A DNA stretch of 64,000 bases from Flavobacteriales bacterium (GTDB taxonomy: Bacteria; Bacteroidota; Bacteroidia; Flavobacteriales_D; Sanyastnellaceae). Within the stretch, counting starts at the first letter, position 1. Each line of letters opens with the position of its first letter. The translations under genes and the position numbers were made by a program. Positions 53,268 through 60,639 of the stretch are shown in pieces. The stretch lies in assembly GCA_947462725.1 (NCBI GenBank), contig CANHPZ010000002.1, positions 1-64,000 of the forward strand. The letters run 5' to 3'. A model generated the notes under the pieces. That model searched no databases. It saw nothing but the letters and a program-made list of their open reading frames with translations, and was not told the DNA's origin.

Positions 53268-54314
53268 TCAGATTTCATTTTGCAGTGCATCCCAACCCTG
53301 CGCTTTGAGTGCTATTGCTTCGCCGCTTTTGGTAATGAGCCTGCAACCCATAACATCTGCGGTGGCGTGACCAATCACAGTGAGGTCCGGATTGCCCTTA
53401 ATTTTATCGTAGTCGCCGGGCTTTATCGTGAAGAGGAGTTCATAGTCTTCGCCGCCGTTGAGGGCGCAAGTGAGGTAATCGATATTGAATTCTTTGGCGG
53501 CTTCAATGGTGCGGGGGGAAACCGGAATTTTTTCCTCATATAAGTCAAAGCCAACGCCGCTTTGTTCAGCGAGGTGCTTGATTTCAGAAGCCAATCCGTC
53601 GGAGATATCGATCATAGAAGTTGGTTTCACCTCCAGCGTTTCGAGTAAGCCGTGAACGTCGCGACGGGCTTCCGGTTTGAGTTGTCGTTCGAGCACGTAG
53701 TCGTAGCCTTCCAGATTGGGTTGTGCGCCCGGTGCAGCTTGGAACACAGCTTTTTCACGTTCCAGAATTTGCAAGCCCATGTATGCTGCGCCGAGGTCGC
53801 CTGAAACCACGAGGAGTTCGTTTTCACGGGCACCGGAGCGTGTTGCAATTTCCGCTTCTGGAGCATAACCGATAGCGGTAATGGAAATAACCAATCCACT
53901 GCGGCTGCTTGTGGTGTCGCCGCCAACGAGATCAATACCGTAGCGTTGGCAAGCCATAAGCATTCCTGCATAAAGCTCATCCACAGCCTCGAGCGAGAAT
54001 CGATTGCTGAGTGCCAATCCGACTACGATTTGATGAGGCACGGCGTTCATGGCGCAGATATCGCTGATATTGACGACTACGCTTTTGTAGCCGAGGTGCT
54101 TGAGCGGAACATAAGAAAGATCGAAGTGGACACCTTCCACTAGCATATCTGTGGAGACGAGGCACGATTGATTTTCAGGCGGGGTAAGGATAGCGGCATC
54201 GTCGCCCACGCCTTTGACGGAAGTTTTGTTTTGAATCAGGATGTTGTCGGTGAGGTGGTGTATCAAACCGAACTCGCCTAATTCGGAAAGTTCCGTGCGT
54301 GTAGTATTGGACAT
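53268..54314 (-). CDS. thiL: Thiamine-monophosphate kinase
   Basis: A 348-residue ThiL/PurM-fold protein. The nucleotide motif VGDDAAIL is at about residues 37-44. Further motifs are GYKSVVVNISDICAMN, DLVGGDTTSS and MIDISDGLASEIKHLAE. It phosphorylates thiamine monophosphate to the diphosphate, the cofactor of Dxs encoded nearby. The start at 54314 lies 51 bases after recJ. A near-consensus -7 element (GAAATTTG, minus strand, 54336-54343) is upstream. Confidence 0.94.
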   Translation of the reverse strand: MSNTTRTELSELGEFGLIHHLTDNILIQNKTSVKGVGDDAAILTPPENQSCLVSTDMLVEGVHFDLSYVPLKHLGYKSVVVNISDICAMNAVPHQIVVGLALSNRFSLEAVDELYAGMLMACQRYGIDLVGGDTTSSRSGLVISITAIGYAPEAEIATRSGARENELLVVSGDLGAAYMGLQILEREKAVFQAAPGAQPNLEGYDYVLERQLKPEARRDVHGLLETLEVKPTSMIDISDGLASEIKHLAEQSGVGFDLYEEKIPVSPRTIEAAKEFNIDYLTCALNGGEDYELLFTIKPGDYDKIKGNPDLTVIGHATADVMGCRLITKSGEAIALKAQGWDALQNEI

Positions 54315-54365
54315 GTTGGAGAAATAATGAGGCGGCAAATTTCGATGAATTGAGGAGAATTCAAC

Positions 54366-56099
54366 CTATCCAGCAGTTGTCGTATTTGTTGTAAGTCGAA
54401 TGTCTTTAACCATGAGTTGAATGCTTGTGCGGTTGTTCCAGTAGTTTTCTTCCAATGCAAAAAGGAGATCAACAGCATTGTTGTTCAGCATGGGTTCTGC
54501 CCAATGGCCTAAATCGAAACCGATACCATCCATGGTGAGTCGTTTATTTCCGATTTGGTGAACATGCAATTTGAGATGTGTGTTGTGTTCACCTACCGTA
54601 CGTGTGTATTTATTGTTTTCAAGGTTTCTTACCAGGAACACGGGGTGCATGTTTTCCGGTCCGAATGGCTCGAATTGCTTGAGCACACGAAACATCTTGG
54701 GGTTGATATCCGCGAAGTTTATCTCTTGATCGAAATTCACTGCGGGGATTGGTTTTATGTTGTTGAGCTTTTGTCGGATGACCTCATCAAAACGCTGGCG
54801 AAAAGCGAGGAAGTTTTCTGCTTTCAGTGAAAGACCGGCCGCCATGGTGTGTCCGCCAAATTGTTCGAGCAAATCAGCGCATTCACCTAAGCACTCGAAC
54901 AAATCGATACCATCAATGGAGCGAGCGCTACCGGCCATTTTCTGACCATCGCTAACCAAAACAATCGTAGGCTTGTAGTAGTTTTCAACGAGACGAGAAG
55001 CCACAATTCCAACCACGCCTTTATGCCAGCTTTCATCAAAAACTACCGTACTGAGTGAATCTTGTTGAAAGGGGTCGGCTACAATTTTTTCCAAGGCGTC
55101 TATGGTAATATCCTTGTCGAGTGCCCTGCGTGTTGTATTGTACTCTTCGATGGCGTTGCTGATTTGAGCTGCCTGTTCTTCATCAACGCTCGTGAGCAGA
55201 TCAACAGCAGTTTTTCCCGAAAAAATTCGTCCTGCGGCGTTGATCCGCGGAGCCAACAGAAACACAACGTTGGTAATGGTCAGGTTATCGTTCTTGAATC
55301 CGGCGTTGCGCAGCATGGCTGCAATACCAGGTCTGCGCGTTGTTTGCAGCAGCTTGAGTCCATGGAATGCCAGGATGCGATTTTCCCCCGTGAGGGGCAC
55401 AATGTCGGCGCCGATGGCAATCGTCACTAGGTCGAGATATTGGAATAATTTAGTTGGATCTATGGAGTGTTGAATGCATAGCGCTTGCATGAATTTGAAT
55501 CCAACACCGGCTCCGCAGAGGCCTTTATAGGGATATGCACAGTCGGGTCGCTTCGGGTCGAGGACGGCTGCAGCCATTGGGATTTCTGCAGGATTGTGAT
55601 GATCGCACACAATGACATCGATATTCAATGAGCGCGCATATTCGATTTTTTGTCCATCGCGCACACCGCAATCGAGAGTAATAATGAGAGTGCAGTTGTT
55701 GTCGCGGGCATAGTCTACGCCTGCCATGGAGAATCCGTAGCCCTCTTTGTATCTATCGGGAATGTAGTAATCACAAGGCAGTCCGAGCTCTGTCAGAAAA
55801 CTATAAACCAGCGTTACAGCTGTAGTTCCATCCACATCATAGTCACCATAGATCAGTATTTTTTCGCCAGTATGCATAGCGGCTGTAAGGCGCTCAACCG
55901 CGCGATCCATATCCTGCATGAGAAAGGGGTCGTGCAGCTGTTCCAGGTCGGGTCTGAAGAAAGCCTTGGCCTCATCGAAGGTGCGGATGCCGCGCTGGAC
56001 GAGCAATTCCGCAACCAAGCTGTCAACATTGAGAGCGTCTTTCAACGTGTCTACAGCATCGGGTGTAGATGTTTTATTTTGGATCCATACTTTTTCCAT
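54366..56099 (-). CDS. recJ: Single-stranded-DNA 5'-3' exonuclease RecJ
   Basis: A 577-residue DHH-family nuclease of normal length. DHH motifs are DYDVDGTTAV, the LDCGVRDG segment, CDHHNPAEI and the later LLAPRINAAGRI; the DHHA1 motif is GGHTMAAGLS. An OB-like C-terminal domain follows. RecJ resects 5' ends in recombination and repair in the cytoplasm. It is divergent from the Cys-rich lipoprotein with a 165-base gap. Confidence 0.96.
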   Translation of the reverse strand: MEKVWIQNKTSTPDAVDTLKDALNVDSLVAELLVQRGIRTFDEAKAFFRPDLEQLHDPFLMQDMDRAVERLTAAMHTGEKILIYGDYDVDGTTAVTLVYSFLTELGLPCDYYIPDRYKEGYGFSMAGVDYARDNNCTLIITLDCGVRDGQKIEYARSLNIDVIVCDHHNPAEIPMAAAVLDPKRPDCAYPYKGLCGAGVGFKFMQALCIQHSIDPTKLFQYLDLVTIAIGADIVPLTGENRILAFHGLKLLQTTRRPGIAAMLRNAGFKNDNLTITNVVFLLAPRINAAGRIFSGKTAVDLLTSVDEEQAAQISNAIEEYNTTRRALDKDITIDALEKIVADPFQQDSLSTVVFDESWHKGVVGIVASRLVENYYKPTIVLVSDGQKMAGSARSIDGIDLFECLGECADLLEQFGGHTMAAGLSLKAENFLAFRQRFDEVIRQKLNNIKPIPAVNFDQEINFADINPKMFRVLKQFEPFGPENMHPVFLVRNLENNKYTRTVGEHNTHLKLHVHQIGNKRLTMDGIGFDLGHWAEPMLNNNAVDLLFALEENYWNNRTSIQLMVKDIRLTTNTTTAG

Positions 56100-56210
56100 G
56101 CGGCGTAATTACTACAGAAACGAAAACCGTTTCGTCATGAAATATAAGCATTCGACATAATTTATATGGCATTCCAAGAATGGAAGCCTTAAATTAGAAT
56201 GCAACCAAAG

Positions 56211-56243
56211 TTTGGCTAAATATGACTTGTGTTTATATCTTCG
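56211..56243 (+). promoter_or_regulatory. Promoter of the Cys-rich lipoprotein gene
   Basis: TTTG (56211-56214), a 21-base spacer and TATCTTCG (56236-56243, one mismatch to TAnnTTTG) resemble the full Bacteroidota promoter. The ATG is 21 bases further. Confidence 0.5.
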
Positions 56244-56264
56244 AAACCTGAAAAGATTTTTTCT

Positions 56265-57356
56265 ATGAAATTACGTTCCTATATCGTCCTGTTTTTCGCC
56301 GTGCTTGCCGGTTCATTTTTCATGGCCAGCTGCCTGAACGAAGACAACAAAATTCCGGACAATTGCTACGATGGTGTTTTGAATAATGGCGAGATTAACA
56401 TCGACTGTGGTGGCCCAAACTGCACGGAATGTGACCACTGCACGAATGGAGTATATGAGCCATTGCGCGGTGAGACATGGGTTGATTGTGGTGGTGAATG
56501 TGCGGTATGTCCAACATGTGCCAATGGTATTCAGGATGAAGGTGAGGTTGGTATTGACTGCGGTGGAACCTGCGGTGGTTGCGAGCTTCTTTGTGATGAC
56601 GGTCTTTTGAATGGTCTCGAAGACACGACAGACTGTGAAAACGATATGGCTGCACCGTATGGTGGTTGCCCCATTTGCCCGAACTGTGAAGATGGCATAT
56701 TCAATGGTGACGAAACCGGTATCGATTGTGGTGGACCGCTTTGCGACCCATGCTGCTCAACAGGTAACTGCGGCAACGGCATTCAGGATGGTGCTGAGTT
56801 CTATGTGGATTGTGGTGGTAACTCTTGCCCTGATTGCGATACGATATTGAGTTTCAAAATAGGTTCAACCAATTACTACACCTTGCAGCAGTTGGTTTCA
56901 CCAGCCTACAATGCTGGCCCTCCGGGCGTCGTTACGTACTCGTTGCAGCCGGCTTTTGAGAATGATCCATCAGCTCCTTTGTTGCCACTGGGAACACTTT
57001 CCATTACAATGACAGAGTCTTCTTTGGTGAATTGGACCGCTATGGTTGGAGCACCCATTGACTTCCCTACAATTCCTTATCCGGCAACAGGCTACGTCAT
57101 AGAATGGGTTGATTCATCAACCGGTTATACCTATAGCTCGAGTACACCGGGCGCAACCGGACGATTCACGATTATCAAATACAAGGCATTGACTGTGACA
57201 TCGCAGATGGTTGTTGATGGCTGTAATAAAGTTCCCGGCACATACACGTTTTTCCGTGTGGCCTTTCAGGGAACCTTATTGTGTGCTGATCCAACAGCGC
57301 CAAGTCCATCAGTTAATCTGACACAGGGATTGTTCCAGTACACCTTCTTCCCATAA
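56265..57356 (+). CDS. Cys-rich DCGG-repeat lipoprotein
   Basis: A 363-residue protein with a lipoprotein signal (residues 1-23, ending FMASC). About six imperfect repeats (roughly residues 30-200) each follow C-x-[ND]-G-[IV], then E-x-x-[IV]-D-C-G-G-x-C-x-x-C, e.g. GVDCGG-type GIDCGGTCGGC. The remaining 160 residues form an unrecognised beta-rich domain beginning ILSFKIGSTNYYTLQQL. Regular Cys pairs suggest small disulfide-linked or metal-binding modules on the cell surface. I know such repeats from Bacteroidota and myxobacterial secreted proteins but not their function. It has its own promoter and terminator. Confidence 0.75.
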   Translation: MKLRSYIVLFFAVLAGSFFMASCLNEDNKIPDNCYDGVLNNGEINIDCGGPNCTECDHCTNGVYEPLRGETWVDCGGECAVCPTCANGIQDEGEVGIDCGGTCGGCELLCDDGLLNGLEDTTDCENDMAAPYGGCPICPNCEDGIFNGDETGIDCGGPLCDPCCSTGNCGNGIQDGAEFYVDCGGNSCPDCDTILSFKIGSTNYYTLQQLVSPAYNAGPPGVVTYSLQPAFENDPSAPLLPLGTLSITMTESSLVNWTAMVGAPIDFPTIPYPATGYVIEWVDSSTGYTYSSSTPGATGRFTIIKYKALTVTSQMVVDGCNKVPGTYTFFRVAFQGTLLCADPTAPSPSVNLTQGLFQYTFFP

Positions 57357-57380
57357 GACATTCCGAGTTTCTCGTATAAA

Positions 57381-57407
57381 AAGCCGGCAGTGATAGCCGG
57401 CTTTTTT
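57381..57407 (+). terminator. Intrinsic terminator after the Cys-rich lipoprotein gene
   Basis: Stem AAGCCGGC/GCCGGCTT (57381-57388 and 57396-57403) with loop AGTGATA, followed by a T run to 57407. It isolates the lipoprotein gene from prs. Confidence 0.88.
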
Positions 57408-57456
57408 ATTCCATAAAAATTCCGAGAAACTTAATATATCATTGGGAGGCGCGGAC

Positions 57457-57464
57457 TATATTTG
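57457..57464 (+). promoter_or_regulatory. TAnnTTTG promoter element of prs
   Basis: TATATTTG, a perfect match followed by CGGCC, ends 30 bases before the prs ATG at 57495 and lies just past the upstream terminator. Confidence 0.65.
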
Positions 57465-57494
57465 CGGCCCTCATAAACAGCATTTTACACAGCA

Positions 57495-58436
57495 ATGAAT
57501 GACATGGTGAAAATATTAGCGGGTTCGGCTTCGAAATACCTGGGCGAGAGCATTGCCAAGGAATTCGGTGTTGAATTGGGTAATGTTCTCATACAACATT
57601 TCAGTGATGGAGAGTTTCAGCCGTCTATTGAGGAGACGGTTCGTGGCAAGGACGTCATCATTGTGCAGTCTACATTTCCACCAAGTGATAATTTGATGGA
57701 GTTGTTGCTCTTGATTGATGCTGCTAAGCGCGCATCGGCCAGGCGCATAGTGGCGGTGATTCCATATTTTGGATTGGCTCGTCAAGACCGCAAGGACAAG
57801 CCTCGTGTAGCTATTGGTGCTAAGTTGGTGGCCAATCTGCTTACCGCTGCCGGTGTGGATCGCGTGATTACAATGGACCTGCATGCTGAACAGATTCAGG
57901 GCTTTTTTGAAGTCCCTGTGGATCATTTGTACGCATCAACCATTTTTGTACCTTACGTCAAATCATTGAACATTCCTGACCTGCTCATTGCGGCTCCTGA
58001 TACCGGAGGTACAAAGCGAGCGAATTCATATGCCAAGTTATTGGGCAGTGATTTGGCCATTTGCTACAAGCAGCGCAAGGTGGCGAATCAAGTGGAAAGC
58101 ATGACCGTGATTGGTGATGTGAAAGGAAAGAATGTAGTTATTGTGGATGACATGTGCGACACAGCCGGTACGTTGTGTAAGGCAGCAGAAGTGATGATGG
58201 AAAACGGAGCCCAATCGGTTCGCGCAATTTGCACACACCCTGTGTTAAGTGGCAAAGCATATGAGCGCATCCAAGATTCAGTACTCAAGGAAATTATCGT
58301 AACGGATAGCATTCCATTGAAGGCGGATGTTCCAAAGGACAAAATCAAAGTATTATCTATCGCCCCATTGTTTGGTGGTGTGTTGTCCAATTTGATTGAC
58401 AACCGCAGCATCAGTAGCAATTTTATTATTTCGTAA
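57495..58436 (+). CDS. prs: Ribose-phosphate pyrophosphokinase
   Basis: A 313-residue PRPP synthetase of normal length. The flexible loop and active site are visible in FGLARQDRKDKPR, the His-containing TMDLHAEQIQGFF, DTGGTKRA and the PRPP-binding VVIVDDMCDTAGTL. It makes PRPP from ribose 5-phosphate and ATP, feeding PurF, nucleotide and NAD synthesis. It leads prs-rplY-pth with 21 and 48 bases between the genes. Confidence 0.96.
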   Translation: MNDMVKILAGSASKYLGESIAKEFGVELGNVLIQHFSDGEFQPSIEETVRGKDVIIVQSTFPPSDNLMELLLLIDAAKRASARRIVAVIPYFGLARQDRKDKPRVAIGAKLVANLLTAAGVDRVITMDLHAEQIQGFFEVPVDHLYASTIFVPYVKSLNIPDLLIAAPDTGGTKRANSYAKLLGSDLAICYKQRKVANQVESMTVIGDVKGKNVVIVDDMCDTAGTLCKAAEVMMENGAQSVRAICTHPVLSGKAYERIQDSVLKEIIVTDSIPLKADVPKDKIKVLSIAPLFGGVLSNLIDNRSISSNFIIS

Positions 58437-58457
58437 ATCATTTAAAAACCCATAAAC

Positions 58458-59048
58458 ATGAAACAAGTCTCATTGAGCGGTTCTTCAAGAGAGAACGTAG
58501 GAAGAAAAGGCGCAGCGGAATTGCGTAAAAGTGGTCGCATCCCAGGCGTGATTTATGGCGGTCAAACTCAAGTTCCATTCAGCGTGTCACGCAACGATTG
58601 GGATAAGATTATTGCTCGTCCTGATACCCTTCAAATCAACATTGATGTGAATGGTAAGGCGTATTCGACCATCATCCAGGAGATGCAATTGAACCCAGTA
58701 ACTGATTTGGTAACTCACATCGATTTGCTCGAGTTGATTCCGGGTAAAGAAGTGAGGACAACATTGCCTGTGCGCACTGTTGGTGTTTCTGAAGGTGTTC
58801 GCAGCGGTGGTAAGTTGATGATCAACTACCGTAAGGTGCGCGTGAGCGGCAAGCCCGAAGCAATTCCTGATGAAATTCAAGTGGACATCTCTGCGATGAA
58901 AATCGGCGATATGATTCGCGTGCGTGACATCAAATTGGATGGCTGCAAAGTGCTTGAGGCAGAAGCTTCTGCTATCGTATCTGTGCAGGTAACACGTGCC
59001 GCTATGGCTGATGCAGCTGCTGCGGCCGCTGCTGAAAAGAAGAAGTAA
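58458..59048 (+). CDS. rplY: 50S ribosomal protein L25 (long CTC form)
   Basis: A 196-residue protein with the N-terminal 5S-rRNA-binding L25 domain (GRKGAAELRKSGRIPGVIYGG near the start, residues 1-90) and the TL5/CTC C-terminal beta domain (about 95-180, with VGVSEGVRSGGKL and VRVRDIKL-like segments). It ends in an Ala/Lys-rich tail (AAAAAAEKKK), common in Bacteroidota. The order prs-rplY-pth is conserved across many bacteria. Confidence 0.95.
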   Translation: MKQVSLSGSSRENVGRKGAAELRKSGRIPGVIYGGQTQVPFSVSRNDWDKIIARPDTLQINIDVNGKAYSTIIQEMQLNPVTDLVTHIDLLELIPGKEVRTTLPVRTVGVSEGVRSGGKLMINYRKVRVSGKPEAIPDEIQVDISAMKIGDMIRVRDIKLDGCKVLEAEASAIVSVQVTRAAMADAAAAAAAEKKK

Positions 59049-59096
59049 TTGTGCGCTTAGCGCATTGAGTTTCGCGTATTGGACTAATATCGCTGC

Positions 59097-59660
59097 ATGA
59101 AATTCCTGATAGTAGGTTTAGGAAACATTGGAAGTGAATATGCCCAAACGCGGCACAACATAGGCTTTAAAGTATTGGACGCTCTTGCCGGGGCGTCCAA
59201 TCTTTTTTTTAAGACCGACCGTTATGGCGATGTGTGCGAATTGAAGCACAAGGGCAAGATGTTCTTTTTGCTGAAGCCGAGTACGTATATGAATCTTAGC
59301 GGAAACGCAGTGCGTTACTGGATGCAACAGGAGAAGATTCCGCTGGAGAACGTGCTTATCATTACTGATGATTTAGCGTTGCCGTTTGGAAAGCTGCGCA
59401 TGCGCGGACAGGGCAGCGACGGCGGTCACAACGGGTTGAAGCACATCAATCAAATTTTGCAAACGACTGCTTACGCTCGTTTACGCTTTGGAATAAGCGC
59501 AGAGTTCAGCAAAGGGCAGCAGGTCGATTATGTGCTTGGAGAATGGGATGACGAAGAGAAGAAAACCTTGCAGGAGCATATCGATCGTTCGTGCAAAGCA
59601 GTGTTTTCATTCGGGCTCATTGGCTTAGCTCGCACCATGAATGAGGTGAACACGAAGTAG
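59097..59660 (+). CDS. pth: Peptidyl-tRNA hydrolase
   Basis: A 187-residue enzyme of normal length. The catalytic His is in YAQTRHNIGF (about residue 20), with KPSTYMNLSGNAV and GSDGGHNGLKHI also present. It releases peptides from prematurely dissociated peptidyl-tRNA in the cytoplasm. The stop codon is one base from that of the convergent M23 peptidase gene. Confidence 0.96.
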   Translation: MKFLIVGLGNIGSEYAQTRHNIGFKVLDALAGASNLFFKTDRYGDVCELKHKGKMFFLLKPSTYMNLSGNAVRYWMQQEKIPLENVLIITDDLALPFGKLRMRGQGSDGGHNGLKHINQILQTTAYARLRFGISAEFSKGQQVDYVLGEWDDEEKKTLQEHIDRSCKAVFSFGLIGLARTMNEVNTK

Positions 59661-59661
59661 T

Positions 59662-60540
59662 CTATTCACCACCAAACGACAGAAACTCCGTCGGATTTAC
59701 CGGAGCACCATTTTCCCACAGTTCGAAATGCAAATGTGGTCCCTCACTGTTTTCCCCTGAGTCGCCAATGAAAGCGATGGATTCCCCGGCTTTCACAATA
59801 TCACCAACCTTGCGCAGAAGAGCAGCGTTGTGTTTGTATACCGACACAATATTGTTGTTGTGTTGAATCGAAATAATGTTGCCATCGTCGGCAGTGAAAG
59901 AGGCTGAGATTATTGTTCCATCGAGCACGGCCTTTACCGGATCGTCTTTGGGTGCAACGAGATCAATCCCGTAATGTCCTGCCTTCGGGTCGAAGGCATT
60001 GAGGATGGTTCCGTTCACCGGCTTAAAGAGAATAACCCCCTTTCGACGTTCCTTCTCATTATCATCAGCGGAAATGTTGAATCGATCCTGCTCGGATATT
60101 TTTTGGCGCATGGCGTCATCGACATTGCTTACCTCATAGTTGAGATTGGCGTCTTGCACTGCAGAGGGCAAGGAGTCGGTGCCATTGCTGAGAGTTCCGC
60201 CGGAGATTATCACACGCAAGTCGCTGAGGTATCGGTCATTTTTGCGCGATACGTCGAGCAGAGAATCGGTGGTGAATCGCGCACGACGAGCCTCTTCACG
60301 AAACTCGGTAGCAGCAAAATCAGGAATCACATAATTCTTCAGAGGTGTGTAAGCAACGAGTAAATAAATGAGTGTGCCGAACACGATGAGCATACCACCA
60401 AACATGATGATGAGGTTGAGTGGCGTGAGGGAGTAAGAGAACTTTTCCTCAAAAGTATTCTCATTGAGCACAGTAAGCCTGAAGCGGCTTTTGAGCTTCT
60501 TGATGAGTTTTTTGCGTTTGTTCTGAGGAGTGGCTACCAT
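59662..60540 (-). CDS. M23-family metallopeptidase (LytM-like), membrane-anchored
   Basis: A 292-residue protein. A basic cytoplasmic N terminus (RKKLIKKLKSRF) precedes one membrane segment (about residues 40-64), then a helical stalk and a C-terminal LytM domain. Zinc ligands are H and D in GHYGIDL and H in HLHFE, with a further His in YKHN. All usual ligands are present, so it may cut peptidoglycan cross-links or act in envelope assembly. The Bacteroidota N-terminal architecture is shared with many M23 proteins of unknown target. It is divergent from sprE (99 bases). Confidence 0.9.
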   Translation of the reverse strand: MVATPQNKRKKLIKKLKSRFRLTVLNENTFEEKFSYSLTPLNLIIMFGGMLIVFGTLIYLLVAYTPLKNYVIPDFAATEFREEARRARFTTDSLLDVSRKNDRYLSDLRVIISGGTLSNGTDSLPSAVQDANLNYEVSNVDDAMRQKISEQDRFNISADDNEKERRKGVILFKPVNGTILNAFDPKAGHYGIDLVAPKDDPVKAVLDGTIISASFTADDGNIISIQHNNNIVSVYKHNAALLRKVGDIVKAGESIAFIGDSGENSEGPHLHFELWENGAPVNPTEFLSFGGE

Positions 60541-60639
60541 TATTCGTTGCGAAACTTTCCGCTTGCTTAGCTAATGCGCGCAAAAATGAAATATTTTTGA
60601 CGCAATCCTGTTACAAGCGGGCAACAAATTACGGCTTTT

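Noticed and set aside
59049-59064. TGCGC-TTA-GCGCA hairpin after rplY
   Set aside because: Short stem without a following T run; does not support a terminator between rplY and pth.
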